The notes: generated from the letters alone by a model not told the origin. A DNA stretch of 42,528 nucleotides from JAVVTR01 sp036653535 (GCA_036653535.1 JAVVTR010000017.1:1-42528), one strand, 5' to 3'; counted from the first letter of the stretch, positions 16,287-25,482 are shown. Program-made: numbers and translations.

Positions 16287-18170
16287 TTATTTAAGTTCTT
16301 TTACAATTTTATATATGATATGCAAGGCTTGCTCATAAATTTCGTTCATGCTTTGCATACTGTTGCCTTGAGGTGCGAATCTTTCAAATTCACAGTCATC
16401 TAAGGTCTTTATAAACTCTTCGATAAGTTCTGTTTTAATCTCTTTAGTGGATAATTCATGGTGAACCGACTCCATAGATAGGCTTGCTTGGGGAATGTTT
16501 AATTTATGGCTCAAAAAGCCCCATAGAGCTTGAGAAATTTCTATATAAAATTCGTCTTTTTTATTTTGGTTCATAAAAGAATGTGCCTTTTTTAGGCATC
16601 TTTTGGCTTCTTTGGTGGCTCGTCTATTTAGAAGACCTACTATATCGTTTTGCTTTTGTAGATGTTTTTTATTCCATAATAAAACAAAGAAAAATAAAAT
16701 AAAAATGGTCAATAAGCAAAGGAAAAAACTTAGAGATGGAAAGAAATTTTGACCTAATTTATGACATTGGGGATTATGGGTTCTAATATATTCAATATCG
16801 CTATTAAGAAGGCGTATGTTTTGTTGGTTTGTTCCAGAAGAACTATAAGCATTACCATTTCCTTGTTTTACATTTAAGACTATTTCCGGAATAGTAATAG
16901 TTTCGTATTTTGCACTTTGTGGATTAAAAAAAGAAAAGTCAAAAGCATTAATTTTATAAACTCCAGGATTTCTTGGAACTACAATATATTCGTATTGGGT
17001 AGTTCCATTGATTCCGCTTTCTGAAATGTTTTTTTGATGAGTGATTTTAGGTTCATAAACATCGAAATCGGGAGGAAATAATAAATTAGGTTGTTGTACT
17101 AATTCTATATTCCCTTTTCCAATTACTTTGAATTTAAAGGAGATGGCTTCGTTGGAACGTATTTCTTTCTCTTGGTCGTAAGAAAAAGAAACCTTGTAGT
17201 TGCCTACTAAACCATTAAAAGAGGCAGGTTTTCCTTCGGTAGGTAGGGGTTTAACCTTTATATGGATGGCTTCGGAGCGCAAATTCTTTTTTACATATTG
17301 TACCGGATCAAAAAAGGGATCATCGAAAATGTCGAAAATACTTCCACTCCCCCCTCGTCTTGGTGCTTGAACTTGAGCTAAGGCTTCTATTTCCATAGGT
17401 TCTAAAGTCAAATTTCCTGTTTCTTGTCCGAATAAAGCTACTTTTCGGATGTCTGCGAAGATATAACGGCGATTGTTGATGATTTCCGTTTTTTGTTCAT
17501 GGTTGTTTAGCTTTAGTTCTTCCGCCCAAAAGCCTTTATTAGAGGGCGTTTTATAGATATTGTATTGTTCTACTGGAACGGCGGTATAAATTCTATAGGT
17601 AAGAATAATTTCTTCGCCAAGATAGGGATTGCTTTTGTTGATGCTAGATCGAATAAATAAATCTTTGTTGCTTATGGTGGCGGAAGAGGCCGTGGACTCA
17701 CTATTTCTATTGTTAGAGGCGGAGCCATTACCATTGCTACGGGAGGAAGAGGATTTTGAAGAGCTAACTTTTATTCTAATACTCGGGGTGGCGTATTTTT
17801 TCCCATCTACGACAATAGTGGCCGGATCGAAGCGAAAATCCCCTGGTGTAGGGGCTTGTAAACGATAAGAATACGAGAGCGCAAAAGATTGGGAGCTAAC
17901 CCCATTGATAAATTGCATACTGGAGGATTGGGATTGGGCCGGACCGAAAAGAATATTAAAGCCTCTGAATCCGGGGGCTTTGAAGTCTTTAGAATGAGGA
18001 GCATTGATGCTAAAAACCACATCGAAAGGTTCGTTTGCAGCAACTTCCGATGGATAGGAGGCGGTAAATTGGATGTTATTATCCTGAGACCAACTTGGAA
18101 ATTGGTTTAGAATAAGGGAAAATATTACCAATATAAAAATTAAAATGGATGAATTTGATTTGTTTGCCAT
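16287..18170 (-). CDS. batD: BatD, periplasmic protein anchored by a C-terminal helix
   Basis: A 627-residue BatD. After a signal peptide (ILIFILVIFSLILNQFPSWS) comes a large all-beta periplasmic region beginning FTASYPSEVAANEPFDVVFSI, with the family segments FRGFNILFGPAQSQS and SYRLQAPTPGDFRFDPATI. A Ser/Asn-rich linker lies at ~140-165. A membrane helix near 500 (FFLCLLTIFILFFFVLLW) precedes a cytoplasmic ~110-residue helical tail. BatD is a core member of Bacteroidetes Bat operons and is thought to work with the vWA proteins BatA and BatB in the envelope. The gene follows batB-batC by 22 bases. Confidence 0.92.
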   Translation of the reverse strand: MANKSNSSILIFILVIFSLILNQFPSWSQDNNIQFTASYPSEVAANEPFDVVFSINAPHSKDFKAPGFRGFNILFGPAQSQSSSMQFINGVSSQSFALSYSYRLQAPTPGDFRFDPATIVVDGKKYATPSIRIKVSSSKSSSSRSNGNGSASNNRNSESTASSATISNKDLFIRSSINKSNPYLGEEIILTYRIYTAVPVEQYNIYKTPSNKGFWAEELKLNNHEQKTEIINNRRYIFADIRKVALFGQETGNLTLEPMEIEALAQVQAPRRGGSGSIFDIFDDPFFDPVQYVKKNLRSEAIHIKVKPLPTEGKPASFNGLVGNYKVSFSYDQEKEIRSNEAISFKFKVIGKGNIELVQQPNLLFPPDFDVYEPKITHQKNISESGINGTTQYEYIVVPRNPGVYKINAFDFSFFNPQSAKYETITIPEIVLNVKQGNGNAYSSSGTNQQNIRLLNSDIEYIRTHNPQCHKLGQNFFPSLSFFLCLLTIFILFFFVLLWNKKHLQKQNDIVGLLNRRATKEAKRCLKKAHSFMNQNKKDEFYIEISQALWGFLSHKLNIPQASLSMESVHHELSTKEIKTELIEEFIKTLDDCEFERFAPQGNSMQSMNEIYEQALHIIYKIVKELK

Positions 18171-18192
18171 TGCGTGTATCCCTTTGATGATA

Positions 18193-20061
18193 TTACCAGT
18201 CTTTTTCTATTTGAACGGCATTTACTTTCGTTTTATTTTTTTTAACCTTATCTAAGGTATTTTTTTCTTGGTTTTCTAAAGCTTGTAACATTCGTTCCGC
18301 TTCTTTTTGCTTTATTTTTTGTGGCGCATTTTGCTGTCCTTTAGATTGCTTTTCTTGTTCTTTGTTTTGGTCCTTTTGATTTTGTTGATCTTGGTTTTGC
18401 TTATCTTTATTTTGCTGATCTTGCTTCTGTTGGTTCTGTTTATCCTTATTTTGCTGGTTTTGGTCTTTTTTCTGATTGTCTTTATTGGATTGGTTTTGCT
18501 GGTTCTTTTGATTCTTTTGTTGAGCAAGCATCTTTTGAGCGAATGCTAAATTGTATTTAGTATTTTCCTCATTGGGTTTTAATTTTAGTGCGTTTTTATA
18601 AGCTTCAATTGCCTGTTCGTATTGTTGGGTCTTTAGGTAAGAATTACCTAAATTGTGTTGAACATAAGCTTTTTGATCCTTACTGAGACTTGTCGATTCT
18701 TTTATTTTAGAATAGCTTTCTATGGCTTGTTCGTATCTGTTTTGTCGATATTGAGCATTACCTAAATTATATTGGGCTTTATGGTAATTGCTGTCTCTAC
18801 TTAGTGCCTTTAAATAATATTCTTCTGCATGTAAGTAATCTTTTTGTTGGTAGAGATGGTTACCTTTATTGGTAGGAATAGCTACTTGTGCGTGTATAGA
18901 CGGCATAGCTCCTATACTAAAAAATAAAACTAAAGAAAATAGGAAAGTGGCCTTGGTGGTCTTTCTCTGCTTAGTTTTGCTTTTATTTAGGTTTCGATTT
19001 TGGCTATTTTTGTTTTTGGGGGTCTTGAAACCGAAGATTTGTGTTCGGTTCAATATTTTGTTTTTCTTTTCAAAAACGAAGATTTCCAAAAGTAGAAATA
19101 GCAATGCGAAAAGGAGTATATATTGAAAACGAGTTTCGTAATCGGAAATATTACGTGCGCCAAAAGAGGCTTTATCTAATTTATTTAGTTTGTTGAATAT
19201 AGTTTCTATGCCAGAAGAGGTGTTGTTGGCTCCAGTGTAAAATCCGTGTCCTGCTTGGGCAATTTCGTTTAGCATTTGTTCATTTAATCGAGTAGTAACA
19301 ATATTGCCATTTGCCTCTTTTTTGTAAGATACTATTTGTCCGTTTTGATAAATGGGAATGGGGGCTCCTTCTGGAAGTCCCATACCAATGGTACTTACAA
19401 TAATATTTTTTCTATTAGCATTGCGGGCTGCATCTAAGGCATTATCTTCGTGGTTTTCTCCGTCGGAAATAACAATAATGGCTTTATTGTGCATACTACT
19501 TAGTTTGGGGTCGAAACTTTCGGTACAAAGTTCAATAGCCTTTCCTATGGCAGTACCTTGTAGGCTCATATCGGAGGTGGTAATATTACTAATAAATAAT
19601 TTGGCTGCACCATAATCGGAGGTAAGAGGAAGCTGAAGGAAAGCGTCTCCGGCAAAAACCACTATGCCTATGCGGTCGTTTTCTAATTTGTCGAGTAGGC
19701 GTATTACCGCTTGCTTAGATCGCATTAAGCGCGAGGGTTGTATATCTTCGCAATTCATGCTGTTGGAAATATCTAAGGCAATCATAATGTCTATTCCTTT
19801 GCGTTCTGCCTTTTTAACGGTAGTGCCTAATTGTGGATTAGCTATACAAATAATTAATAAGGCAAAGGTGAACCATAATAAATAAAACTTTACATATTGT
19901 TTTCCGGTAGAGTAGTTGGGAATTTGTGCTAAGATTAAAGAGCGGTTTCCCATTTTGGAAAAAGCCGATAGTTTGTTTTTAAGAGAAAGATAAAAAACAA
20001 ACCATAGCGGTATAAGCAATAGTAATAAATATAGTAGGCTTGGATTTTCGATTCTAAACAT
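18193..20061 (-). CDS. BatB-BatC fusion: vWA membrane protein joined to TPR protein
   Basis: A 622-residue fusion of two genes that are usually separate. The BatB half (1 to ~335) has N-terminal helices (about 8-26 and 57-75), a vWA domain with MIDAS D97-x-S99-x-S101 (ALDISNSM), and a third helix at 312-331. A basic ~40-residue linker follows, then what looks like a complete signal peptide (TFLFSLVLFFSIGAMPSIHA, 372-391) with a plausible signal peptidase I site before QVAIP. The BatC half has TPR repeats (~398-510), a Gln/Asn/Lys/Asp-rich tail (~513-580) and a short helical end. The linker has no in-frame ATG, GTG or TTG near the BatC signal peptide, so BatC cannot be started separately in the normal way. 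Two bases separate it from batA. Confidence 0.92.
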   Translation of the reverse strand: MFRIENPSLLYLLLLLIPLWFVFYLSLKNKLSAFSKMGNRSLILAQIPNYSTGKQYVKFYLLWFTFALLIICIANPQLGTTVKKAERKGIDIMIALDISNSMNCEDIQPSRLMRSKQAVIRLLDKLENDRIGIVVFAGDAFLQLPLTSDYGAAKLFISNITTSDMSLQGTAIGKAIELCTESFDPKLSSMHNKAIIVISDGENHEDNALDAARNANRKNIIVSTIGMGLPEGAPIPIYQNGQIVSYKKEANGNIVTTRLNEQMLNEIAQAGHGFYTGANNTSSGIETIFNKLNKLDKASFGARNISDYETRFQYILLFALLFLLLEIFVFEKKNKILNRTQIFGFKTPKNKNSQNRNLNKSKTKQRKTTKATFLFSLVLFFSIGAMPSIHAQVAIPTNKGNHLYQQKDYLHAEEYYLKALSRDSNYHKAQYNLGNAQYRQNRYEQAIESYSKIKESTSLSKDQKAYVQHNLGNSYLKTQQYEQAIEAYKNALKLKPNEENTKYNLAFAQKMLAQQKNQKNQQNQSNKDNQKKDQNQQNKDKQNQQKQDQQNKDKQNQDQQNQKDQNKEQEKQSKGQQNAPQKIKQKEAERMLQALENQEKNTLDKVKKNKTKVNAVQIEKDW

Positions 20062-20063
20062 AA

Positions 20064-21056
20064 TTATGGCAAAGTTTTAAAAACAAACATTCTGCAAATT
20101 AATTCTAATCCTAAAAAAAGCAGAGCAACCCAAAGTAAAGGTTTGTATTCTTCCGAACTATGTTCAAAAGACATGACCTCTATTTTCGTTTTTTCTAATT
20201 GATCTATTTCCGAAAAAATTTTTTTCAATTTGTCTTGATTAGTGGCTCTAAAATACTTGCCACCGGTATTTTGTGCAATATTATCTAATAAGGTTTCATC
20301 TATTTGAACCTCTACGTTTTGATATTGTATGCCAAAGGGGGTTTGGTAGGGATAGGGTGCAGTACCTATGGTTCCTACTCCAATAGTGTAAATACGTATG
20401 CCGTAAAGATTGGCCATATCAGCGGCTGAGAGAGGATCAATGGAACCCATGTTATTGACTCCATCGGTAAGAAGAATAATAATTTTACTTTTGGTATTAC
20501 TGTTTCTAACTCTATTTAAACTAACGGCTAAGCCATCGCCTAAAGCGGTACCATCGGCAATAAGTCCACTTTTTAATTCTTTTAGACGATTGGTCAAAAT
20601 ATCTTTGTCTATGGTTAGAGGGCATTGTGTGTAAGCTTCTCCACTGAAAGCAACTACTGCTATACGGTCGTTTTCTCGTGCTTGTATAAATTCTTTGGCC
20701 ACTTCTTTGGCCGACTCTAAACGATTGGGATGAAAATCTTCGGCCAGCATACTTCCGGAAATATCCATGGCCATTACAATATCTATGCCTTCTATATTTT
20801 GTGTGCTGTTTTTCATTTTAGATTGAGGGCGAGCTAAAGCAACAATAATACTAATAATGGCGAGGATACGAAGTACATACAATAAAGGATACATTCGCCG
20901 TTTCCATGTTTTGCGAATTTCTGTTTTAAATCCGCAATGAGAAAAGTGCATAAAAGAATGGGTTTTCTTCTCTTTGGCTATAAACCAATAGATCAGAAAA
21001 GGAATGATAACTAAAAGCCATAAAAAATGGGGATTGGCAAAAGTTATGTTGTTCAT
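20064..21056 (-). CDS. batA: BatA, vWA domain membrane protein
   Basis: A 330-residue BatA. Two N-terminal membrane helices (about 10-27 and 57-76) carry the conserved YVLRILAIISIIVALARPQ segment. A vWA domain follows with a complete MIDAS (D98, S100, S102 in AMDISGSMLAEDFHPNRL, plus the later LLTDGVNN), and a C-terminal helix (LLWVALLFLGLELICRMFVF) anchors the end. The vWA domain should face the periplasm and bind a metal ion and a partner protein. The neighbouring fusion carries the paralogous BatB vWA. Gaps to neighbours are 2 and 24 bases. Confidence 0.95.
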   Translation of the reverse strand: MNNITFANPHFLWLLVIIPFLIYWFIAKEKKTHSFMHFSHCGFKTEIRKTWKRRMYPLLYVLRILAIISIIVALARPQSKMKNSTQNIEGIDIVMAMDISGSMLAEDFHPNRLESAKEVAKEFIQARENDRIAVVAFSGEAYTQCPLTIDKDILTNRLKELKSGLIADGTALGDGLAVSLNRVRNSNTKSKIIILLTDGVNNMGSIDPLSAADMANLYGIRIYTIGVGTIGTAPYPYQTPFGIQYQNVEVQIDETLLDNIAQNTGGKYFRATNQDKLKKIFSEIDQLEKTKIEVMSFEHSSEEYKPLLWVALLFLGLELICRMFVFKTLP

Positions 21057-21080
21057 ATTGGATAGGTGGTTTTAAGTTAT

Positions 21081-22154
21081 CTAAGCTTTGGTTGGGTGAT
21101 TTTCCGGCTGGTTGCTTACTGGCTTGGCTGGAGTTTCGGATAGGTCTTTATTGGTTGGCAATGTTTGTACTATCATTGGTGGTTCTTGTTCTATAAAATG
21201 TAGAATTTTCGCAAAGCAATTTTCGTGTTCGTTTGCTAATGGGAGGTTTTTGGCAAATTTTACTAAATCGGAAGTTTGAAGTACTATAGAAAGTTCTTCC
21301 ATCTCTTTTTGGTGATTAGGATATTTTCTTAACAATTCGCAGCTTAATTCGTAACTGGTCATTTCAACGGCTGGAATATGATATTCGGTTTCGAGATAAC
21401 TTCTAAAAATATCGGTTAGTTCGGTATAGTATTCTTTAATTAAATTTTGTTGCCATAATTTTTTCGCCTTTAGCTCTTTTAATTTTTTTAGAGCTTGTTG
21501 TTGTGGAGATAGAATAGGTTTGTGGGGTACAAATAAAATTGGCTCGTTCTTTTTATATTTACCAAGGAGATAGATAACAGCTACGGTAACTGCGGCCAAG
21601 GCTAATAAAATCCAAATTAAATATCCATATTTTTGCCAATATTCTTTTATTATTTCTTTGCGTGAAACATCCAAGGTGGAATGAATATCTTTAATATCGG
21701 CTGTGGTGTCTACCTCTGGGGCATAAACATGAAGGATTAAGGAGTCGGAGTATAATAAATGGTTGCTGTCTTTGGCGGAAGCCAAACGAAACGTCAAAGG
21801 GGGAATGGTGTAATTTCCTGCAGTATATATCGAAAAGGGATAGGATAATATTAGTGTATATAAATTTTGTTTTTTATCGAAAGAGGTGTCTAAGGTGGCT
21901 GCTTCGGGGAAAAGTTCTATGCCTTCTATGGGATAGTCGGACAAAGAGGGAAATTCTATGTGTTCGAGCTTTGAACTGCTATAACATAGGTTTAAGTGCA
22001 TAGGGTCGCCGATCTGAAAAGAGGTGTCGCAATAAACGAAAACACTTTTGCCTGTATGCGTATTTTGAGCCTGTACCTGTACTTGTAACAAGGGTAGGCA
22101 TAGTAGCATGCTTAAAAATAAAGCTATATTTAAAATAAACCTGTACATAAACAT
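21081..22154 (-). CDS. BatD-like / DUF4381-type membrane protein of the Bat operon
   Basis: A 357-residue envelope protein that usually lies between DUF58 and batA in Bacteroidetes. It has a signal peptide (FILNIALFLSMLLCLPLLQV), a ~150-residue beta-rich periplasmic domain (SFQIGDPMHLNLCY; FSIYTAGNYTIPPLTFRLAS), one membrane helix (YLIWILLALAAVTVAVIYLL, about 178-198) and a cytoplasmic helical domain with LKKLKELKAKKLW and YYTELTDIFRSYLETEYHIPAVEMTSYEL, which recurs in Bat-type proteins. The C-terminus is Pro/Thr-rich. Its TAA and the neighbouring ATG share a base at 22154 (TAATG), so translation is probably coupled to the DUF58 gene. The exact function is unknown. Confidence 0.8.
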   Translation of the reverse strand: MFMYRFILNIALFLSMLLCLPLLQVQVQAQNTHTGKSVFVYCDTSFQIGDPMHLNLCYSSSKLEHIEFPSLSDYPIEGIELFPEAATLDTSFDKKQNLYTLILSYPFSIYTAGNYTIPPLTFRLASAKDSNHLLYSDSLILHVYAPEVDTTADIKDIHSTLDVSRKEIIKEYWQKYGYLIWILLALAAVTVAVIYLLGKYKKNEPILFVPHKPILSPQQQALKKLKELKAKKLWQQNLIKEYYTELTDIFRSYLETEYHIPAVEMTSYELSCELLRKYPNHQKEMEELSIVLQTSDLVKFAKNLPLANEHENCFAKILHFIEQEPPMIVQTLPTNKDLSETPAKPVSNQPENHPTKA

Positions 22155-23017
22155 TAACGTTTGTTAAACATGGAAATTAATGGTTTAACGTAATCTTCTT
22201 GGGTGGAAATGCGAGTGTGTCTTATTCCGTATTTCGATAAGTGACTTTCTGCCTGCTGTATGTTGCTTTGGTAATAAGTGGTATAGGTGCTTCTGTTGTA
22301 AGCAGAAGAGGTGTCTATCATCATGGTTTTTCCGGATTCGTTGTCGTATAAGCGAAGTAGCCCTACATTGGGTAGCTTAGTTTCTAAGGGATCGTAAATG
22401 CAAATAGCCAGTAAATCGTGGGCTTTAGAAACAATTTTTAGAGCATCTTCGTAGTTGGAGTCTATAAAATCGGAAATTAAAAAAGCGGTGCATTTACGCT
22501 TGTGTACGTTCTTGAAAAATTTTAGGGCTTTGCTAATATCGGTTCCCTTGTAAACAGGCTCAAAATTGACCATTTCTCGGATAATTCTTAAGATATGTGG
22601 ACGACCTTTTTTGGGAGGAATATATTTTTCCACTTCAGAACTAAAAAAAATTACGCCTACTTTATCGTTGTTTTCAATGGCCGAAAAGGCTAAGGTGGCC
22701 GCTATTTCAGTAAGGGTATTTCTTTTGCTTTGATGTTGACTTCCAAATTCATTAGAAGCACTAACGTCAATTAGTAGCATAACGGTGAGTTCTCTTTCTT
22801 CTTCAAAAATTTTCACATAGGGCTTGTGAAAGCGAGCGGTAACATTCCAGTCGATAAAGCGTACGTCGTCCCCATATTGATATTCGCGCACTTCGCTAAA
22901 GGCCATACCCATGCCTTTAAATGCACTGTGATATTGGCCGGAAAAAATTTGCTGAGATAAACCTTTGGTTTTAATCTCTATTTTCCGTACTTTTTTTAAT
23001 AACTCGGATGTGTCCAT
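22154..23017 (-). CDS. DUF58 (vWA-like) protein of the MoxR/Bat operon
   Basis: A 287-residue cytoplasmic DUF58 protein, an almost constant partner of MoxR ATPases. It has the family signatures LSQQIFSGQYHSAFKGMGMAF, REYQYGDDVRFIDWNVTAR, a degenerate MIDAS DVSAS and TAFLISDFID. I place the start at ATG 23017 (MDTSELLKKVRKIEIK), which matches the usual N-terminus and length. The frame runs back to a GTG at 23143, but those 42 extra residues overlap small duplications after moxR and look non-coding. It is likely to be acted on by MoxR and to connect the ATPase to the membrane vWA proteins; this role is inferred from conserved gene order. Confidence 0.92.
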   Translation of the reverse strand: MDTSELLKKVRKIEIKTKGLSQQIFSGQYHSAFKGMGMAFSEVREYQYGDDVRFIDWNVTARFHKPYVKIFEEERELTVMLLIDVSASNEFGSQHQSKRNTLTEIAATLAFSAIENNDKVGVIFFSSEVEKYIPPKKGRPHILRIIREMVNFEPVYKGTDISKALKFFKNVHKRKCTAFLISDFIDSNYEDALKIVSKAHDLLAICIYDPLETKLPNVGLLRLYDNESGKTMMIDTSSAYNRSTYTTYYQSNIQQAESHLSKYGIRHTRISTQEDYVKPLISMFNKR

Positions 23018-23144
23018 GATTTTTGATTTACGGTTAAAGTCCTTGGCCCTTGCTTCCGCTTTCGTTCCCGTTTTTGGAGAATCTATGCCGTTGTATGTAG
23101 ATTTAACTCGTTTGAAAGGAATTCCTTTTTGAGAAAACTCCACC

Positions 23145-23186
23145 TTAGGGAAGCTCCTTAGGGAAGCTCCATTTTAAGGAACTTCC
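23145..23186. repeat. 13-base tandem copies at the 3' end of moxR
   Basis: TTAGGGAAGCTCC occurs at 23145-23157 and directly again at 23158-23170. A diverged version, TTAAGGAACTTCC (11 of 13), lies at 23174-23186 and contains the last codons and stop of moxR. The end of moxR therefore seems to have been copied twice into the spacer before the DUF58 gene. Confidence 0.65.
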
Positions 23187-24169
23187 ACCGTATTTAAAAT
23201 TTCATTTAAAATATCTTCTGTGGTAATATTTTCTGCTTCCGCCTCATAGGTAAGCCCGATACGGTGGCGCATGACATCAAAACAAATAGCTCGGATATCT
23301 TCCGGAATCACGTAACCTCTACGTTTAATAAAGGCATACGCTTTGGCCGCTAAAGCTAAATTGATACTCGCACGAGGCGAAGCCCCGTATGCTATTAAAC
23401 CCGCAAATTTTTCTAATTTATATTCCGATGGATAACGGGAAGCAAAAACGATGTCGGTAATATAATTTTCAATTTTTTCGTCTACGTAAACTTCTTTGGT
23501 AAGTTCTCTGGCTTTGAGAATATCGGCAGTGGAAACAATTTTTTGCACCGTGGAAACCTGATTAGTGATATTCTGTCGAATAATTTGTTTCTCTTCCTCT
23601 TTTTGAGGGTAACTTATAATTACTTTGAGCATAAACCTGTCTATCTGTGCTTCCGGTAGAGGATAGGTGCCTTCTTGTTCTATAGGATTTTGGGTGGCTA
23701 AAACCAAAAAAGGATTGTCTAAGGGAAAACTTTTTTCTCCTATAGTAACCTGATGCTCTTGCATAGCTTCTAACAAGGCACTTTGCACTTTTGCCGGGGC
23801 TCTGTTAATTTCATCTGCTAAGATAAAATTGGCAAAAATAGGCCCTTTGCGAGTGATAAAATTTTCGTTTTTTTGGCTGTAAATTTGTGTGCCTATAAGG
23901 TCGGCGGGCAAAAGGTCGGGGGTGAATTGAATTCTGCTGAACTTTGCATCTATGGCCTCGGCTAAGGTTTTAATGGCTAAAGTTTTTGCTAAACCAGGAA
24001 CCCCTTCTAATAGTATATGTCCGTTGGTTAGTAAACCTATTAGTAGGCGCTCAATCATGTTTTTTTGGCCTACGATGTTCTTTTTCATTTCCATGGAAAG
24101 TAAGTCTATAAAAGCACTTTCTTTCTGGATTTTTTCATTTAGTTCTTTGATGTCTATCTGCTCTGTCAT
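23174..24169 (-). CDS. MoxR-family AAA+ ATPase
   Basis: A 331-residue MoxR ATPase, first gene of the Bat operon. Walker A is GVPGLAKT (56-63), Walker B ADE at 118-120 (FILADEINRAPAKVQSALLEAMQE), sensor 1 is LATQNP, and the segment PLPEAQIDRFM holds the arginine finger region. The C-terminal lid includes YGASPRASINL and RHRIGLTYEAEAE. MoxR proteins are thought to act as chaperones that insert metals or remodel vWA-domain partners, which here are encoded next to it (DUF58, BatA, BatB). A TACCTTTG -7 box lies 28 bases upstream. A spacer of 156 bases, longer than any other in the operon, separates it from the DUF58 gene. Confidence 0.95.
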   Translation of the reverse strand: MTEQIDIKELNEKIQKESAFIDLLSMEMKKNIVGQKNMIERLLIGLLTNGHILLEGVPGLAKTLAIKTLAEAIDAKFSRIQFTPDLLPADLIGTQIYSQKNENFITRKGPIFANFILADEINRAPAKVQSALLEAMQEHQVTIGEKSFPLDNPFLVLATQNPIEQEGTYPLPEAQIDRFMLKVIISYPQKEEEKQIIRQNITNQVSTVQKIVSTADILKARELTKEVYVDEKIENYITDIVFASRYPSEYKLEKFAGLIAYGASPRASINLALAAKAYAFIKRRGYVIPEDIRAICFDVMRHRIGLTYEAEAENITTEDILNEILNTVEVP

Positions 24170-24197
24170 TATATTTGATATTTTTTGAAAAGCATTG

Positions 24198-24205
24198 CAA
24201 AGGTA
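24198..24205 (-). promoter_or_regulatory. -7 box of the moxR/Bat operon promoter
   Basis: On the minus strand TACCTTTG matches TAnnTTTG and lies 28 bases before the moxR ATG. A weak -33 match (TTCG at 24228-24231) sits 22 bases upstream. A 10-base tandem repeat (AAAAAATGTT at 24231-24240 and 24241-24250) adjoins it. Confidence 0.5.
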
Positions 24206-24489
24206 ATAAAATAGCAGTTTAAAAAAACGAAAAAAATGTTAAAAAATGTTAAAGAAAAGGGCAGAAAAATTAGCTATAATGGGATATGATTTTCTCTAAA
24301 AACGGCCAATATAGCTTTGTTTTATTCTAAAAAATGGGATTATACACTATAAATGAGCCTTTAATGTAAAACCGCAAGGAGTATATATAAATGAGAGTAA
24401 AAAATCTATTAACAAAGCAGTGTTAAACAATAAATCGGGATAGATACGAGAAAAAAGTAAAAATGCTTAACTTCGCAAAAAAATAGGGT
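24206..24489 (+). other. intergenic region with candidate ruvX promoters and a mini-ORF
   Basis: No substantial gene lies between moxR and ruvX. On the plus strand TAGCTTTG at 24312-24319 matches the -7 box, and TAACTTCG at 24468-24475 is a weaker match closer to ruvX. An 11-codon ORF (24391-24426, MRVKNLLTKQC) follows AAGGAG by about 11 bases, an unusual Shine-Dalgarno for this group. Whether it is a leader peptide or chance is unclear. Confidence 0.35.
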
Positions 24490-24906
24490 ATGGGGCGGAT
24501 TATGGCCATAGATTATGGAAAGAAAAGATGTGGTATAGCCGTTACGGATCCATTAGGTTTGATTGCTAATGCATTAACTACGGTTCCTTCTATAAGTCTT
24601 TTATCGTTTATAGAAAATTATATGCAAAAGGAGGAGGTAGATTGTATTGTGGTTGGTGAACCTAAGCAAATGGATGCAAGCCCTTCGGAGAGCAGTCGTT
24701 TTATTGAGCCTTTTGTGAAAAAATTGCGAAAAACTTATCCCAAACTTAAGGTGGAACGAGTAGATGAGCGATTTACATCCAAAATAGCTTTTCAAACTAT
24801 GATAGATGCTGGTTTAAAGAAAAAGCAGAGAGGAGATAAGGCATTGATAGATGCCATCAGTGCTACTTTGATTTTACAAATGTACATGCAAAAATTAGAA
24901 AAATGA
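24490..24906 (+). CDS. ruvX: RuvX/YqgF, RNase H-fold nuclease (Holliday junction resolvase-like)
   Basis: A 138-residue protein of usual length. The RNase H-like fold shows IMAIDYGKKRCGIAVTDPLG, with the catalytic Asp of AIDYG, then VVGEPKQMDASPSE (Glu) and ERVDERFTSKIA, and a final DAISATLIL with the C-terminal Asp. In E. coli YqgF takes part in maturation of 16S rRNA 5' ends; a resolvase role has also been proposed. Met5 is an alternative start, but MGRI is the common N-terminus in the group. The stop overlaps the def start in ATGA. Confidence 0.93.
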   Translation: MGRIMAIDYGKKRCGIAVTDPLGLIANALTTVPSISLLSFIENYMQKEEVDCIVVGEPKQMDASPSESSRFIEPFVKKLRKTYPKLKVERVDERFTSKIAFQTMIDAGLKKKQRGDKALIDAISATLILQMYMQKLEK

Positions 24907-25478
24907 TATATCCTATTGTTGTATACGGTAATCCCGTGTTAAGAAGACAGGCCCAAGAAATTTCTGAAAATTATTCTGGTTTGTTGGCTTTAATTGCCGA
25001 TATGTTTGAAACTTTGGAACATGCTCATGGAGTGGGTTTGGCAGCACCACAAATTAATCTTTCTATACGCTTGGTCGTTATAGATGCTTCTCCTTTTGGA
25101 GAGGTGGATCCTAAAGCGGTGGGCTTTAAAAAAGCATTTATTAATCCTGTTATATTAGAAGAAGAAGGAGAACCATGGGCTTTTAATGAGGGTTGTCTTA
25201 GTTTTCCTGGACTTTATGAAGATGTTTTTCGTAAACCGAATATTAGAGTGTCTTACAGAGATGAAAACGGACAGGAACACGAACAAGCATTTGACGGTAT
25301 GATTGCTAGAATTATACAACATGAATGTGATCATTTGAATGGAAAAACTTTTGTGGACCGTTTGAATCCTTTGCGGAAAACCTTATTGCGTCGTCGTTTG
25401 GATGATATTTCTAAAGGGGAGGTTAAAACTTCTTACCGTGTGGATTGCGCACGTAAAACTAAATCTAAACGTGTTTAA
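24903..25478 (+). CDS. def: peptide deformylase
   Basis: A 191-residue type I peptide deformylase, which removes the formyl group from nascent proteins. The three metal-site motifs are present: GVGLAAPQ (43-50), EGCLSFPG with C98, and QHECDH with H140, catalytic E141 and H144. The ~25-residue basic C-terminal extension (RKTKSKRV) is beyond the catalytic core. It is translationally coupled to ruvX (4-base overlap), the same order seen in other Bacteroidales, where a TPR protein gene follows as here. Confidence 0.95.
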   Translation: MIYPIVVYGNPVLRRQAQEISENYSGLLALIADMFETLEHAHGVGLAAPQINLSIRLVVIDASPFGEVDPKAVGFKKAFINPVILEEEGEPWAFNEGCLSFPGLYEDVFRKPNIRVSYRDENGQEHEQAFDGMIARIIQHECDHLNGKTFVDRLNPLRKTLLRRRLDDISKGEVKTSYRVDCARKTKSKRV

Positions 25479-25482
25479 ATTT

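Noticed and set aside
23018..23143. Longer DUF58 protein from GTG 23143
   Set aside because: The extra 42 residues do not match the family start and the region holds duplicated moxR-end sequence.
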